Assembly (NCBI RefSeq): GCF_016802725.1 | Contig: NC_052669.1 | Location: forward strand, 24,953,770 to 25,017,769 | Direction of reading: 5' to 3' | Origin: Solenopsis invicta | Lineage: Eukaryota > Arthropoda > Insecta > Hymenoptera > Formicidae | Length of the DNA: 64,000 bases | Shown here: positions 48,737-62,755 of the stretch, piece after piece | How positions within the stretch are numbered: the first letter of the stretch is position 1 | Layout of the letters: the number at the start of each line of letters is the position of its first letter | Made by a program: the position numbers and the translations under genes | Notes under the pieces: generated by a model | Databases searched by the model: none | The model's input: only the letters and a program-made list of their open reading frames with translations | What the model was told of the DNA's origin: nothing

Positions 48737-51700
48737 ATGGACGAGAGCCTGGAACGTTGCGTTAAATCCCTGGAGGAGAACACCGAGGATGTGCGTGACG
48801 AAGCACGGCGCGCGCTGCTGAATATCTGCCAGAATGTATTAAGGTCGCCGGGCAATTACAGGTCCCGTGAGCTGCGCCTCGACGATGAAGTCGTCATCGA
48901 GAAGCTTCTGCCAGCTGTCGGTGCTATGGAGTGCCTGTTTGACGTCGGCTACGTCGAGGTCTGTACTCCTGAGAGCTCAAAACCCCCTGATTTCTCTCTC
49001 TTGATTACTACGCAGAAAAATATCAATTAAGTACTAACAATAAGTACTAAGAGAAGCAATTACTCAATTTATTCTTCTTCCTTTAAGAATTTTTATAGAA
49101 AACAAAGATAAACAGAATATTTTCTTTATAACAGTCTAAAAATATACTCAGCGCAAATTTTATAAAAATTCATTATCATGTGCATTTAAAAAAAAGAATT
49201 TATACTTTCAAAAAATATTACCAAATTTTATTGAGGAAAAGTCAAAATAATAAAACTGACTTTCTGTTTTAACTTAATATTCTTGATTGAAATATTAAAT
49301 TATTAATTTTTGATATAATTTGCTTATATGAACTTGTGAAATACTTGAAACAAGTATTATTTACTTAATTCAACTAATTTATAGCAGATATTTTTTTGTT
49401 CCAATGAAACAGCAATATTGCAAACTAATGATTCAATATGTTTGCTATTTTGAACACTACAGGCATTTGTCAAAATTTTTGCTAAGCTATTGATTATATG
49501 TAACAGGATGGAGAACGGATATTTTTACCACGAAACACGTCCCTTTTGAAGCTGCAGAGCTTATCGAGGCTACTATCCACTACAATAGGGAACAGCCCGA
49601 TAACCGATGACATCAACAAGAGCTCTACTGTACAGAAGGCATTCTTCGACAGAATTGTGGGACATTTCCGCGATGTTATGTACTATGAAAATCCGAATTT
49701 ACAAAGAAAGGCCAAGAAAGTTGTGCCTATTGTACAATTAGAAATTGCAACGATGACGAAGATAAGGGAACTACAAAAGTAATTTTATTATTTCTGTGTA
49801 TTTTTATTTTTCCTGTGATAAAATGTATCTTTATATTACTTTAACTTACTCTTTTATTTATTATATATATCTGGCATTCGCAGATCCTTAAAGTCAAGCA
49901 ATGCAGCTGAAATTACTTCTTCGCAATTCGAGATGGAATTGATGGCTAAAGATTTATTCTTGGTCGAGCTTTTGCGCTGGTTCAAGTATGAATTTTTCGA
50001 ATGGGTCAATAGCCCGATGTGTCCGACGTGCACCACTGAATGTACATACGAAAATGTGATACGATCTACGAATCCTCATTGCTCAAGGATAGAGATACAC
50101 AGGTAAAATTTCTCTGATAGAACATTATTATTGAGTTTGCAATATCACTGTGACGTTAATTCAATCTTAGATGTCAAAAGTGCAATATAGTTGTCGAATT
50201 TCCTCGTTATACGCATCCAGAACCACTGCTGACCCTGAGACGCGGTCGCTGCGGAGAATGGGCTAATGTCTTCACCCTTTTGTGTCGATCGTTAGGCTAC
50301 GACGCTCGATTTATTTGTGATGAGACGGATCATATCTGGACAGAGGTACATCAAATTATCATTTATTAACTTTAAAATTAAAGTACAAGTATTCCTCTAC
50401 TTGTGTGACTTCAATCGAAATGTATAAGTCAAACATCAATTTAAGTTAATATAATATTGGTATATTATTTTATACAAATAAAACATTAAGCAAAATAATG
50501 ATTTTATTACAAAAACGATGTTAGATCTCTATTTAAAAAAAAATTACAAAACAAAATTATTTCTTTCTAACAATATAATTTTTAATATAATATTTGCTAT
50601 TAAAATTATTATTTAGCGTAAATACACAACACAGACGTAACTTCAATAAATGATTAAAAAACTTTTCTTTTCAAATAACTCTTAATAAAATATTTATTAC
50701 AAAATTAATATTTAATTCAAACCAAGAATCAACAAGGGCTTGTAATTTAGTTCTTTATTTTCAGATATGGTCAGCGTCGAGCAAGAGATGGGTTCACGTA
50801 GATCCGTGTGAAAACGTCATAGATAAGCCGTTAATGTACGAAAAAGGATGGCAGAAGAAGCTGTCGTATATAATAGCTTATTCCAAGGACGAAGTGCAAG
50901 ACGTCACGTGGCGTTACACGCGAGACCAAGAAGCCGTCATGAAACGACGAAAAATTTGCACCGAACAGAGTTTAATACATTTGCTCCAATCGTTGACTGA
51001 CCAGCGGCAAAATTCCGCTGGTTACAGTTGCGCGCGTAGAAAGTACGTAGTCAAACGGAAAGTGTTGGAGCTTGCCGATATGTTATATGTTCCAAATTTG
51101 CGAAACAAGACCGCTGACGATGAGATCTACGAAGGGCGAACCTCGGGATCTCTTATGTGGAAATTGGCACGAGGTGAAATTACACAGGTAGGAATATACA
51201 AAAATTTTGGAACTGATGCAAATCAAATTTTAAAACGTAACAGTATACAATTCTTAGAACATTTTTGATTCAAATAGAATTTAGATGTCATATCTAGCGT
51301 TTTATTTTCAAGATATAGAGTTTCCATTACGTTACTCAGTCATTAAATTCTCTTTATTAGGCCAACATGGGAAAGAGCTACATTTGGGACATTTCCAAAT
51401 ACGGACAAGCGTTCGAACTGCAATATAACATCGTTAAAGATCTATACCATATTGTGCAAAATAACGATACTGTTTTGGAGCAAAAATCTGGTTGGCTGGA
51501 AGGGATGAACGCTACAGAAGGTGGGATCTTTCGTAAAGTGGAGAACGATTGGAAGATGGTTTATTTAGCGCGATCACCGGAGGCGGAATACGGACGTGTT
51601 AAATGGACCTTCGAGATCGCGGATTCCAAAATGTGTTTAGAAACATTTACTCTGACAGCTAAGACGGAGGTGTTTCAAGGTGCCAAAGTATCCTGTGAGA

Positions 51701-51927
51701 TCGAAGCTGTTTTTGACAACAAGGCAATTGTTATAGCTGTTCCTAACTGCGATAGTTTCCACACAGAGGAAGTGAGAAATGCGGTGCGATTGAACTTGAT
51801 CGTGACGTTGTGCGGCGGACAAGGTGCGGAAGCCTGGCAACACGCTCAACTCTTTCGGCAAAGTTTGGATAACACCGAGGAACCGTCGATGATAATTAAT
51901 ATTCAATTGAAAAATCATTGTGTATGA
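48737..51927 (+). CDS. NGLY1: Peptide-N(4)-(N-acetyl-beta-glucosaminyl)asparagine amidase (PNGase)
   Basis: Exons: 48737-48958, 49507-49778, 49884-50102, 50171-50345, 50765-51187, 51361-51927; 625 residues. An N-terminal PUB domain (residues 1-80, NTEDVRDEARRALLNICQNV) binds p97. A transglutaminase-like core follows, with zinc ligands C211-P-T-C214 and C239-Q-K-C242, and a complete catalytic triad: C265 in GRCGEWANVF, H292 in ETDHIWTE and D309 in WVHVDP. The C-terminal PAW domain (last exon, GKSYIWDISKYGQAFELQYN) binds mannose chains. The enzyme removes N-glycans from misfolded glycoproteins exported from the ER and is needed for ERAD and for processing of NRF1-type factors. It is cytosolic. 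The triad and both Cys pairs are intact, so activity is expected. Confidence 0.97.
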
Positions 51928-53150
51928 TTCTGAGTCTATTCACTCTCATTTTATCGTTCCTTTCGTAGATGAAATTATTTATGTGATCTTTCACAATGAG
52001 ATTTACGTTATATAAAATATATTATTGTTTTACATATTATTTGTCGTGTTTCATAAAAATAAGTAGTTGGTATATAATGGTAATTAATCAAATCAATGTC
52101 AAACGTCTGCATAAATAATATATATTATAATGAGTATAGGAGCAAGATATTCCATTCTCGTTCGTTTGCCTGAAATTCTAAATTATTCTATAACTAAAAA
52201 TATTCTTATATAGATATTATGAAAATATTATATTATAAAATATAATATTTTCAAATTGATCAAAACACACGTCGTGCACGCATTTTTGAAAACAGGAAAA
52301 GATGAATTTTTATTACAATTGTAATTTTATTTAATAATAATTGAATGTCATAGAGTTTAATTATATTTTAATTGTAATTATCCAAACAACACAAAACATT
52401 ATAAATCTTCATAAATATTTTAAAAATTTATTTTCAAAAAACAGGAATTTTATAGAAATATTTTATTAAGATTTTGAAATAGAATCATTACCATTGTATA
52501 AAATATATTTTAGAAATGTATTGAAAAATGTTTCTTACATATAAAAATGTTTATTATCTTTTTGATACTTACAATTTCCAAATACAAGAATATGTACAAT
52601 TAAAATATTTATATGTGTATATTTAAAATATTTTAATTTTAAAAATATCTTCTAAATATTTTGTGATGTCTGAATAGTAAATTTAACTCTAATATTAATT
52701 GAAATTGATTTCAATGTAATTTTTGAATTAATTGTTTTTACTTTTTGTTCCTATTACTATTATTTTCTGTAAAGTTTGCTTAGTAAATGCATATTCATGG
52801 TACATTTACATATTTTAAAAGATAAAGTCTGTTTAGAAGGCATTGAAAAAAGAAGGTGCCAAGTACACCTTTTTAAAGGACATAATCAAAAAATATAAAT
52901 TGATATAAAAAAATAGGTAAAATTACAAAAATTCGAATATATTAAATAAGGAAAAATTACCTTCCCAGTAGTATTGTCAGAAGCAAAATGCCAAGCAAAC
53001 TCCGCAATCAGTGATGATTTAAACGTGCTCGCGGCAAAATAATTCTAATTACATTATTCGCTTCATCCTTCCATACGTTCAGCGATAAAACATTAACATT
53101 TTTGCTCGTATTAACGAAACTGTGCAAATATTGCACCGTTGCAAATGAAG
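51928..53150. other. AT-rich spacer after NGLY1
   Basis: The stretch is strongly AT-rich, with no sizeable open frame and no recognisable repeat boundary. It includes the NGLY1 3' UTR, whose poly(A) site I could not place with confidence, and then changes sharply into the GC-rich Homer promoter near 53.15 kb. Confidence 0.6.
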
Positions 53151-53845
53151 TAATCGCCGTTAGTTGATTGAAGTTCGCTCAAAGTCGCGAAAAAGTCGTA
53201 AACGCTCGAACGATTTCTCGCTGCCAACCGAATAATCTGCAAACTTCAGCGCGCCCGACTTCCCTATACATTTTTTTATAGTTCCGCCGCCATTTGAATC
53301 TTTGAATCTCGCGTTCGTCGTCGTCGCGTCATTGCGTTCAAGGCTTGAGGAGCCTCCGAGAAATCCGCGCGCGACTCGCGCGAATTTCCGTAGTGAGTGG
53401 GAAGACTGGTGAATCATTCGTCGGCGCCGCGCGGAGTGGCGTGCTGAGGCGAGGTTAAACCGGCGAATGGCGCGTGCCCTTCGCGGAAAATCGATCGGAC
53501 CCAGGTGGACCGCGCGGTGGCGGAGTGACTCCGGCTACGTTCTCATGCCGTCGCGTGACCGCCGTTGCCGTACGCCGTAGCGGCCGTAGTGGTAGACAGT
53601 GGTAGAGCGCGCGGCGCGGGCGGGTTGGGTGAACGTAGGGGGGCCGGAGGGAGTTTCGGCCGATGGCGGCTGTCAACTCGCGGATCTCAGCCTTCGCACC
53701 GACGGTACTCTGCCGTTTCTCGGTAGTGGTAGTTTTCACGCCTCGCCCGGTCCGAGAATAGCCGGCGCGCGATCGCGTTGAATTGCGACGCGGCACAAGA
53801 TTTACGAAAGCGAAACGACGCGAGTGAACGCGGCCAGCCACTTAT
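53150..53845 (+). promoter_or_regulatory. CpG-island promoter and 5' leader of Homer
   Basis: Base composition switches abruptly to GC-rich with dense CpG and remains so past the first coding exon into the intron near 54.35 kb. Overlapping frames on both strands reflect composition. The Homer start codons lie at 53,846 and 53,867. Confidence 0.6.
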
Positions 53846-56417
53846 ATGACATCGGGCAAGGAGACAATGGGGTAAGTAAAATGAATTCCGGCCCGAGGCG
53901 CTTGGCCCTTCCGCTTCTCTCCTCCACCGCCGTCGCCGCACGCCGCCTCCTTTTAAGGATGTGTAACGTGGCCCGCGTGCCCGCCGACGCGACGCCGATC
54001 AACGCGCCTACGACGGGATTAATCCGCGTACCCTCCGCCCTCGCTGAAGAACCTTGCGTGTGCGTGCCGCGCCTGTCGCCGGCATCCCCGTGTCGTGCCG
54101 ACTCGTGCTTGTACACGCCGGAGATGCGGAAGACAGACGTCTGCCCCCTTCGACGCGACGCAGCGCTGCGTATATTCGTCTCTCCCCCCTTTCCCGACTT
54201 GATTGCCGGTCTGATTGACACTGATGCGCCGCGTATCCGGATAACCATCGTCGAACTATGCACCTGCTCTTTCTTTCTTTCCCCTCCTTTTTTTTCGCGA
54301 GAAATCGCGGCGAGACTCCCGTTCCTTGTCTCATCCAGCCGATTACCGAAGCAAGAGGGTCGATCTGTCGGGTTCGCGCAGATTTCAAAAGCTCCAAAGC
54401 ATTTTCTACGCGAGATTATTTATGTACAAGAGCAATGATGCATTAACTTTTTCCTTTCGTTGAATAGACAACATTTATTCGAAGTCGTTATTAAATCACT
54501 TGCATTTTATTTAAAAAAATTTATTTTTTGAGAAATTAAAAGCGACAGGAGATTCTTAGTAAAATAATATGTGTAAAATAATTAGTAAAACGCCAGGTGA
54601 AAATTTATTTTATTTGTTAACATTAAATATAATTGTTAGAGATTTATTTTTTTTTGTTTTTCCAAATTTTTATTTTATATATTTCTTTTCTTTTCATAAT
54701 TTTATATAACAATTCTGTAATGTACATGTTTAAATATGCTCTTGCGTTAACTAGGTCGGTTAAAAATAGATGCTTTGTATCATATATGGAAGATGGCATA
54801 TGCACTCCCCTCTTATTGTTGAAATTGATTGCAGTGAACAACCAATTTTTATGTGCAAGGCGCACGTGTTTCACATTGATCCTAAGACCAAACGGTCTTG
54901 GGTACCGGCGTCATCAGCAGCAATATCAGTATCATTCTTCTATGATTCCACTAGGAGTTTATACAGAATAATCTCGATTGAAGGAGCAAAGGTAATTAAA
55001 AGTGGCTAGTTTAATAAGATGAAAACAAAACGAATCTACATCTGAATAAATATTCCTTGCTTCTTTCTTCAGCCTGTCATAAATAGCACAATTACTCCAA
55101 ACATGACTTTCACCAAGACATCGCAGAAATTTGGCCAGTGGTCGGATGTTAGGGCAAACACTGTGTATGGTTTAGGTTTTGCATCCGAAGCCGAATTAGG
55201 AAAGGTATGTCTTGCTTACAATCTTACAAAATGGAGATTTTTGTATATCACGCTCTCAGACGAGACGTTCTTTGTTAACAGTTTATCGAGAAGTTTCACG
55301 AAGTGAAAGAGGCCACAAAGCTGGCCAGCGCAAAGTTACAGTCGAACAGTTCATCAGTTACGCCAGCCACCAGCGCGAACGTCAGTCCGATCACGTCCCG
55401 ATCGGGCATGCCGTCCTCGGAGCAAGATCTCATAGATCCACCAAACTCCTCGATGATTAACTCCAACGTGTCATCAAATAACCAAAACCAAAATGCCAAT
55501 ATGATTTCCGCTCAGAACAGTGTATCTTCGGTAAGCAGCAGTCCTTTACCTGGTAGTTTTCAGAATAAGGTGGACGACGAATTGAAAAACGCAGTCCATT
55601 CAAGATCACAGAGTATTTCTCAGAGTACAGAAAGTCCGCAGCATCAAGGGAAATCGGCGCAATTGAGCTCAACGCAAAGTGGACAGTCAGCTGAGGTGCA
55701 GCTCAAGTATGAAAACGACAGGCTGAAACTAGCACTAGCTCAGAGTTCTGCTAACGCTAAGAAATGGGAGGTATGATCTGGAAAACTATTCTATTTTTAC
55801 AATTACGAGTAATGTGTAAATAGTAAAATACTCTGTATGTTATTCACAGGTTGAATTGACTACCCTTAAAACCAACAATGCAAGATTAACGAGTGCGTTA
55901 CAAGAGTCCACGGCTAACGTTGACGAATGGAAGAGACAGCTACAATTGTACAAAGAGGAAAATGCCAAAATAAAACTTAAATATGCCGATTTGGAAGCTG
56001 GTAAGATCGCGGAGGGAAATTGCGAAGCGTTAAGATTAAGAGTCGAGGCATTGGAAAGCGAGCTGAGAACGCGAAACGACGAAATCAAAGCTCTTACGAT
56101 GGCCAGCAAAAATAAGGATTTTGTGGTACGTATACACATCTTGCTGAATTACACCTGAATTAGACGATCGGTTGACATCGTTGTTTCATCTGGTTTCATC
56201 TTCGATTAATAAATATTTTTTGTTTCGCAAGGCTCTGCAAAAGGAGAATGCCGAACTCCGCGAGATGTTAAATGTAGTTCATGAACAATTAGAACTTGCG
56301 TTGAGTGCAAATAAAGTTCAAAAACAAAATTTGGATACGCTAAATGCCAGATTAGCTGGCTATATACAGGATTTGGTAACTGTACATCGAGAAATCACAA
56401 ATACACTGCAAACTTAA
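53846..56417 (+). CDS. homer: Homer scaffold protein (EVH1 plus coiled coil)
   Basis: Exons: 53846-53871, 54835-54991, 55073-55204, 55282-55770, 55850-56125, 56232-56417. The family N-terminus MGEQPIF begins at the second ATG (53,867, good context, 414 residues). The ATG at 53,846 would add MTSGKET. The first exon thus contributes only a few codons and a 963-bp GC-rich intron follows. Residues 1-115 form the EVH1 domain (KAHVFHIDPKTK, NMTFTKTSQKFGQWSD, RANTVYGLGFASEAELGKFI), which binds PPxxF ligands such as mGluR, IP3R and Shank. A Ser/Gln-rich linker follows, then a long C-terminal coiled coil (about residues 240-410) for tetramerisation. Homer is a postsynaptic and calcium-signalling scaffold. 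Length and order agree with long insect Homer. Confidence 0.97.
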
Positions 56418-57300
56418 GTTTGCACCATAGGCGAAAACCTAAGAATGCCTCTCTTAGGTCTTTTGTATTTACTATAAGGGCGATGTACGAATGGACGATG
56501 TAGATTAATAACAAAGAGAGAAGTTCCGAGAACAAAGAAAATTGCGAATGAAGATTAATCGAGCAGAAAAAAATTATAGAAGATTACTGAGATAATTGTC
56601 TCGAAAATTAGTACACTACAGAAGAGATTGCTCCCTGAACATGTATTTAAATTTGATCAACCTGATCTATTTAAAGCTTTTTTTTTTAAAGATAAGTTTT
56701 GTGCCATAATTATACTATTGTTATACAGAATAGGACACTGACTTTATCATCCGCTTTTTACTTTCTACATATTTATGTAGATACATGATTTTCGAAACTA
56801 TAAATCTATTTAAATTTGCATCGACTCCGTTTTTTTCTCGCTAGAATTAAAAAAAAGAAAAAAAAGTTCCTTGTGCTTTTTTTAAACAAAAGTTCCGGAG
56901 AATTTTAAAAAACTGATTTAATGCTTTCCTAGATATTCTCTTCCTGCATATTGCATTGCATTGAAATACTCTTGCATTATCCACAGTCTACGAGATATAT
57001 TATTGCGGTAACTTTCTTTGTAACAATTATATTATTAGACTCTCATTCTAGAATATATAGTAACTGTATAAATTTTCTCATTCTAAATACAGTAATAATA
57101 GTTATTACTGTAGTCGTAATTTGATTTGTTCATGTAACGTATAGCACTTTCATAATCGCATTGTTTTGTAACTCTCAAAAACTGAAAATTAAAAGAGCGA
57201 TTTTTTTTTATTATTCTTTTTATTCTTTAATGTAGATTTCTAATAATGTCGAGATTAAATCTTATGCATATTTCGTAAAATGTGAATATTACTAATAAAG
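56418..57300 (+). terminator. Homer 3' UTR with poly(A) signal
   Basis: AT-rich sequence follows the stop codon. The first clear AATAAA in sense orientation is at about 57,294 (CTAATAAAGAGC), and another lies near 57,561, giving a 3' UTR of roughly 0.9-1.2 kb. A longer 3' UTR cannot be excluded, because neuronal insect genes often extend much further. Confidence 0.5.
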
Positions 57301-60300
57301 AGCTCACTCTTGACGAATTCACAAGTGACTTAATAGCAAACTGAATGGGAGTCTAGTGATTTAAGGAGTACGAACTCGAATCATGTCATATGTCGACCAG
57401 ATACTGACAGATACGGGTAATACGTAAGAGAAATATTTGTGAACACTATAGAACGCATTTAAATAATTTAAATATTTATACTGATGAATAGAAAGTTTTT
57501 CTTAATGTTCCTGATGTTTTTCAATTGATAAACACAAGAGCTTAAAACTTTCTGTCGCAATAAATGATATCTAAATTATTTAAACTTGTTCGAGTGTTTA
57601 AATGTATTAGTCTTTTTATGGATCATACAGGGTGTCTAAAAATATGCAGTCAAACTTATACATTGTATTAAAGTGGAATCGAGCATGTGAAGGAAGTTTA
57701 TATTGAATCTCTGTCCGAAATTATATCAGTGAAATACACGAGATCGACAGTTTTTTAGTAAAACTGCTCTCATAATTTTCTAGATGTGTTGCTAATTCAA
57801 AAGCAAGTGCATGACAGTCATTCGCACTTCTGCATAGTAAAATTACATTTATTTAAATAAGACATTACGAAGCTCCGATAAACTTATATAAACTGTAGCA
57901 GACGAATAGAGTGCTTGTATATATAAATAGAAAAGAATATGGACAATAAGAGAAATCAATTTCAAGCAATTTATATATAGGAATGAAGAAAACATGTTAT
58001 ATTAATACTCTTTTTATATTTCTTTTATCTGCGTAATTACTTTTTCTAATCTACTTTAGATTATAAATTTACTATTTTATAATTGTATAATAGCCTTTGC
58101 GTTACTTTTTTACTTTTCTACTGCGATTTCAATTTTAGAACAATATTAGATGTAAGACAATGACAATGACAAATATGAAATTACCGCAATTTTTAAAAAA
58201 CGTTAGCTTAACTAAGTGAACATAATAATCCTTGTCTTCTCTGGAATATCGTTCAAGAATCATTGTTTCACGATATAAAACTATCTTCGAATTTTATTTA
58301 TTCAAAACGTTAATATCATATGTCTAACTAATTAACAATGTGCGCGACACCACATTGATATATGAAATAGCATGTCTGTGATAATTTTTAATACATACGT
58401 TTTTCATATTTTGTTTCTCTTGTGAATTAAACATGTATTTTGTACTTTTCTTCTTTATTCAATTCAAATGTAATGTCAATTATGTTACAAAAAATCGACT
58501 TTCCACAACAAGTTAACATTTGCTGGTATGATCCATCATGAAATATTTTACATAGTTGTTTCTGTCACGTTAGATTGAAGATATTTCAGATGATAAAGTC
58601 AGATGTCCCACTCTGTAGAAGATGCATACAATTGTTGAATTTGTCGTATGCGAGCACCATTCTTATGTATAAAATACAGTAGAACGGCGACTGTCCCAAG
58701 TGTGTTTGTGAGAGAGATGTTTTCATAAGAGCGTTCTTGCGAATAAACCATTTGGATGAGAGAAAGCACAAGAAAGAAAATGATATTCTTCCAACAAAGA
58801 TTACCAATATCAGTATGACAAATATAATACTGCTTCCCCGAACGCATCATCTAATATTAAAATACGCATCCTTTGCCTCTCACAACTACTACGTTTTAAT
58901 GCTAGCATATAATATATATAGAAAAAAAATGTTCAGGTGTCACGCAGTTCCTCTCGACTACGAAGTCTTTGACCTAGGCGAGTGATTAAAGAATTTGTAG
59001 ATGAAAGAGAATGCAGTGAATCTGCGCAACATTTTGTACATACGTTTATTTCAATTTTTAAATCCTGCAGTACTGATGCATACCATGCCATCATTAAATT
59101 TATTAGACTAGACAATATATTTTAATTATAAAGATTATTAGAAAAATTATTAATTTTAATTATAAATATTTTAATTATAAATATATTTGTTTCGTCCAGC
59201 TTTAGATTGTATATAATTTGACTAGTGCAAGGAACAAAATTATGCATGGATTTTGCATGTACAGCTTATTATTGGATTTATTTAATTTATTATTAGTTTA
59301 TATAATGAAACTTATATCTTTTAAATGATATTGTTTAAATCTCGTGTCATCAAATATAATATGTGTCCGTGAAGAATTTCCTGTGGACAGTACTGAAGGG
59401 TTTAAAGCAATGTTATATTTATCGACGCAATTATATTAAATCTTGTTATTATAGAGAGAATTTATGTTTTTAAGGAATTATACATGTATGTATTTCTTAG
59501 TTTATACTAAACTACTTTATAGATATTATATTTTATTATAAGATTTTTTACTAAAAAATTTTTGTTATCCTTATTATACTTTGTATTTAATATGTATGCC
59601 TCTATTTAATGTTTTTATATTGGAATAACTGTTCTTCGCATCAGTTCTCGTGTTAATTTATATTCTCGGATAATCGACGTTTTACTGTACACATTGTAGG
59701 AATAGTTTGATTTTCCATGACATGTACCGAAGTTAATAATTGTCGCATGAACGCGCGCATTTATAATTAAGTGATTAATATATGCACTTACGTATTGAGT
59801 CTATCGAAGAAAATGTGTAGTGAGTTTACGTCACGTCTTTTGGCCGCAGATTTATATAGTCTTTTGCAGTCCGTTTTTACATAGAAATTTATGTTACATG
59901 CATGTTTGTTATATTTTTTCGTACAAATATATTGAAACATATTATTATTATTGTTGCTGGAAGAGCGTTACTATTGTCATTGCTATTGCTGCTACTTCTA
60001 CTATTGCGATCATGATACTATTATTAAGTCACACTCTCTTAATCTACTATTACTATCGCTCAAAAAAAAAATCTCTTTCTCTCTATACATCTATTATTGA
60101 TATCTTCATTATGTATTATTGCGAATGGCATTGTCGTTAGAAATATTTTAATTACCGGTAATTGCAAATACATTGTATTAATTGCGTCTGCAAAAAATGT
60201 TTAATAGTTAGATACATAAAACATATCAAGAACGTCACGATTAGCACAACATGCGTTTCTCGAAATCTCCCTTTTCTTTTTTATTTTTATCCCCTTGTAA

Positions 60301-61107
60301 TGAATTAACAGTTACCAGTGAATACATAATTAACGTTTACGCATTTAATATTAATAATATTTAACAAGTTCCCGATTATGTAACCAAATTAATTAATTTC
60401 ATTGTTGTATATTTGTATTGCTCTTGCACACAATTTCTCTTTGTTATCATTGATTTATGAGAATCTATAGAATGACCGACACGCATTGTATAGAATCGTT
60501 AATAATAGCCGGTTTTGATTGTACAAGGTGGTTATTGGCGACGCAATTAAATAATTTTATTTAAAAACAAAAAATTTAATGAAGAAAGTGCAGGATAAAA
60601 TTTTTCTATATGAAAATTTATTTACAAAATTTTCAAATTTGAAAATTGAAAAAGTAATATCTTTTCAATTTTAAACTTGTAATTTTCATTAATATTGTGT
60701 CGTCAATTAGATACATTTATTTTTAATGGCTATCAAAAAATAATGAAAAATGTGTAATATTCTCGGTAAGAAAATAATCTTAATATTTTATAAATAACGT
60801 ATATTCAACTTCAATTATTCTTCACTATTTTATTTATGTATTTTTTTTAGTTGAAAAGATGAATCTATTTATATTTCGATTGTTTCAAGAAGATAATAAC
60901 TGGAAGAACCAAGAGAAATGGTTACAAAAATATACAATTAAAATTTGAAGATTAGATAATCGTTCTAAATGATATTTCTGCCAGGGAAAAATCTACTTCA
61001 AATTCAATCCATCAATGTTGAAATTAAGATTGCATATCGCAGAACACCTTGTATAGTCGAAAGGTAGATGATAAGTAAGATTAAAAAATCACACGTACGA
61101 TTTGGAA
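57301..61107. other. AT-rich intergenic stretch or extended Homer 3' UTR
   Basis: I see no gene here. Open frames near 58.6-58.85 kb (-) and 59.8-60.1 kb (+) are short or built on TTATTA/TATTAC low complexity. A single ACAGGGTGTCTAAAA motif at about 57,627, seen at ends of some insect repeats, has no partner in the window. Confidence 0.5.
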
Positions 61108-61542
61108 ATGTGTATAAAATGGTTCATTTGCTACGCACAACTCGGAATCATCAAATCAAGAAGATCTGCTCTGATGTATTTGACAAAGGCTTTTCAGTAT
61201 TGTATGTTGATTTTTTTTATAAATCCTTATATACGGTATGTTGGAAATATACATTTTACTGTTAAGTCAATGTATCATATTCTGCAAAAATGTGAGAAAT
61301 TCATTATCAGAATATTATTCATGGTTACGAATGATTGCAGCTCGCGCATTCTTCGCTATACTTACTGCAATTGTATAGCGCGGACATGTAAGGGAACGTT
61401 TCGTACAAGGAGTCTGAAATCTCTCAAAGTGGTAAAGGTGATAGACAAATTTTTAGTAGATAATTTAGATAAAATAAGTGCAAGATGTGCTAGGAAATGC
61501 ACTTTTTATCGAGAAAAGTATCGAGGAGAGATGGATTTTTAA
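61108..61542 (+). CDS. Orphan open reading frame, 144 codons, followed by a poly(A) signal
   Basis: ATG at 61,108 opens an uninterrupted frame to a TAA at 61,540-61,542 in DNA that is otherwise AT-rich and stop-dense. The predicted protein is basic, with about ten cysteines, a hydrophobic N-terminal third (MCIKWFICYAQLG) and a C-terminus with ARCARKCTFYREKYRGEMDF. It resembles no family I know. AATAAA lies about 45 bp downstream (near 61,588), so a short mRNA could end here. It may instead be chance, a decayed gene or part of a long Homer 3' UTR. There is no splice or Kozak evidence to decide. Confidence 0.25.
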   Translation: MCIKWFICYAQLGIIKSRRSALMYLTKAFQYCMLIFFINPYIRYVGNIHFTVKSMYHILQKCEKFIIRILFMVTNDCSSRILRYTYCNCIARTCKGTFRTRSLKSLKVVKVIDKFLVDNLDKISARCARKCTFYREKYRGEMDF

Positions 61543-62710
61543 TTTGAAGAATTGGAAACGGAAGCCTCGCTTGCCATATGTAATCTTAATAAAACATTTT
61601 CAGACGGCTTCTCAGTGTTTTTCTTCTACCATAAGCTATAAACTTTAAATGTTAACTCTTAATAACAAAATTAATAAGTTAATAATAACGTTTTTATCCG
61701 CACGTTAAAATAGAGATATTACAAGAACATCGTTCAATTCTTCAATATATTCCCTTTGCTTTTTAACGATTGATCTTTATTGTTAATAATGATTCTTAGT
61801 AAATAATAAATAATAAAAACTAAAAAGTAGTAGTATAGTAGATTCATCGAATTCCTTTGGCATATGTCATATCTGATTACAGTGTTGAGTGAATAAATTT
61901 TTACAAGTATGCAAGTTATGCAGTATGACATCATGCATGCACATAGAGAGTATAAACACAGGTACAAAGCACAATGTTCTGTGCATTTATACACAATTAT
62001 ATAATTTAATATACATAAATGCAAGAGATCACATATATTTAATAAAATAATACTAAAAGTTTATAAAACTTGTAACATTTGATTAGAATACATTAAACCG
62101 ATAATAATCAAATTAAATTAAAATTTTATTAAAAATTTGATTAATAAGATAAATCGGTTTGTCATTTTGGGCACTTGCTTGTATTACGTTTGTTAAAGAT
62201 TATGTGATTACTTTTAATTAATGACGTCTCGATATTACAATACATTTATTTATAGTTCAGTCTCATTCTATGGTTCACAGGAAAACGCGTGACTTCCAAG
62301 GCACTCCGTGCGTGCCAATTCCGTCACGCATTCTACGTGCGAAAGACCGTCACAATCTAGTTTCATTGAGTCAAGGATTATGAATCATTCTAAGTGCTTC
62401 GTGAGTAATATCCATTAAAAAACGAAGGAAGTACGTAATAAATGATACATTCCGAATTTCACGAAGCATTACAGGCAAAATGTATTCAACGTATAAACTC
62501 TCATCAATAAATTACAAACAAATTGCTGATAATTTTCTTAAATTTAATTTTTATATAAATTTTATTAAAATATTTTTTCTTAATTTAATTATGTTGTTTT
62601 TATTTATCTATTATTGACTGGTAGTGACTCTAATACTAGTTTATAAATTAGTAATCAAATACAATTTAGTAGCAGTTCAATATAATGTAATACGTTTGGT
62701 TTTTGGTATC

Positions 62711-62755
<45 letters not shown>

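Noticed and set aside
53455..54446. Several long frames on both strands around the Homer CpG island
   Set aside because: They cover the promoter, first exon and first intron of Homer and conflict with one another; none continues across the Homer splice sites.
57626..57641. ACAGGGTGTCTAAAA motif resembling ends of some insect repeats
   Set aside because: No inverse partner, target duplication or internal structure could be found in the window.
59820..60140. 106-codon Tyr/Ile/Ser-rich plus-strand frame
   Set aside because: It is built on TTA/TAC/ATT low-complexity DNA, with no domain or supporting signals.
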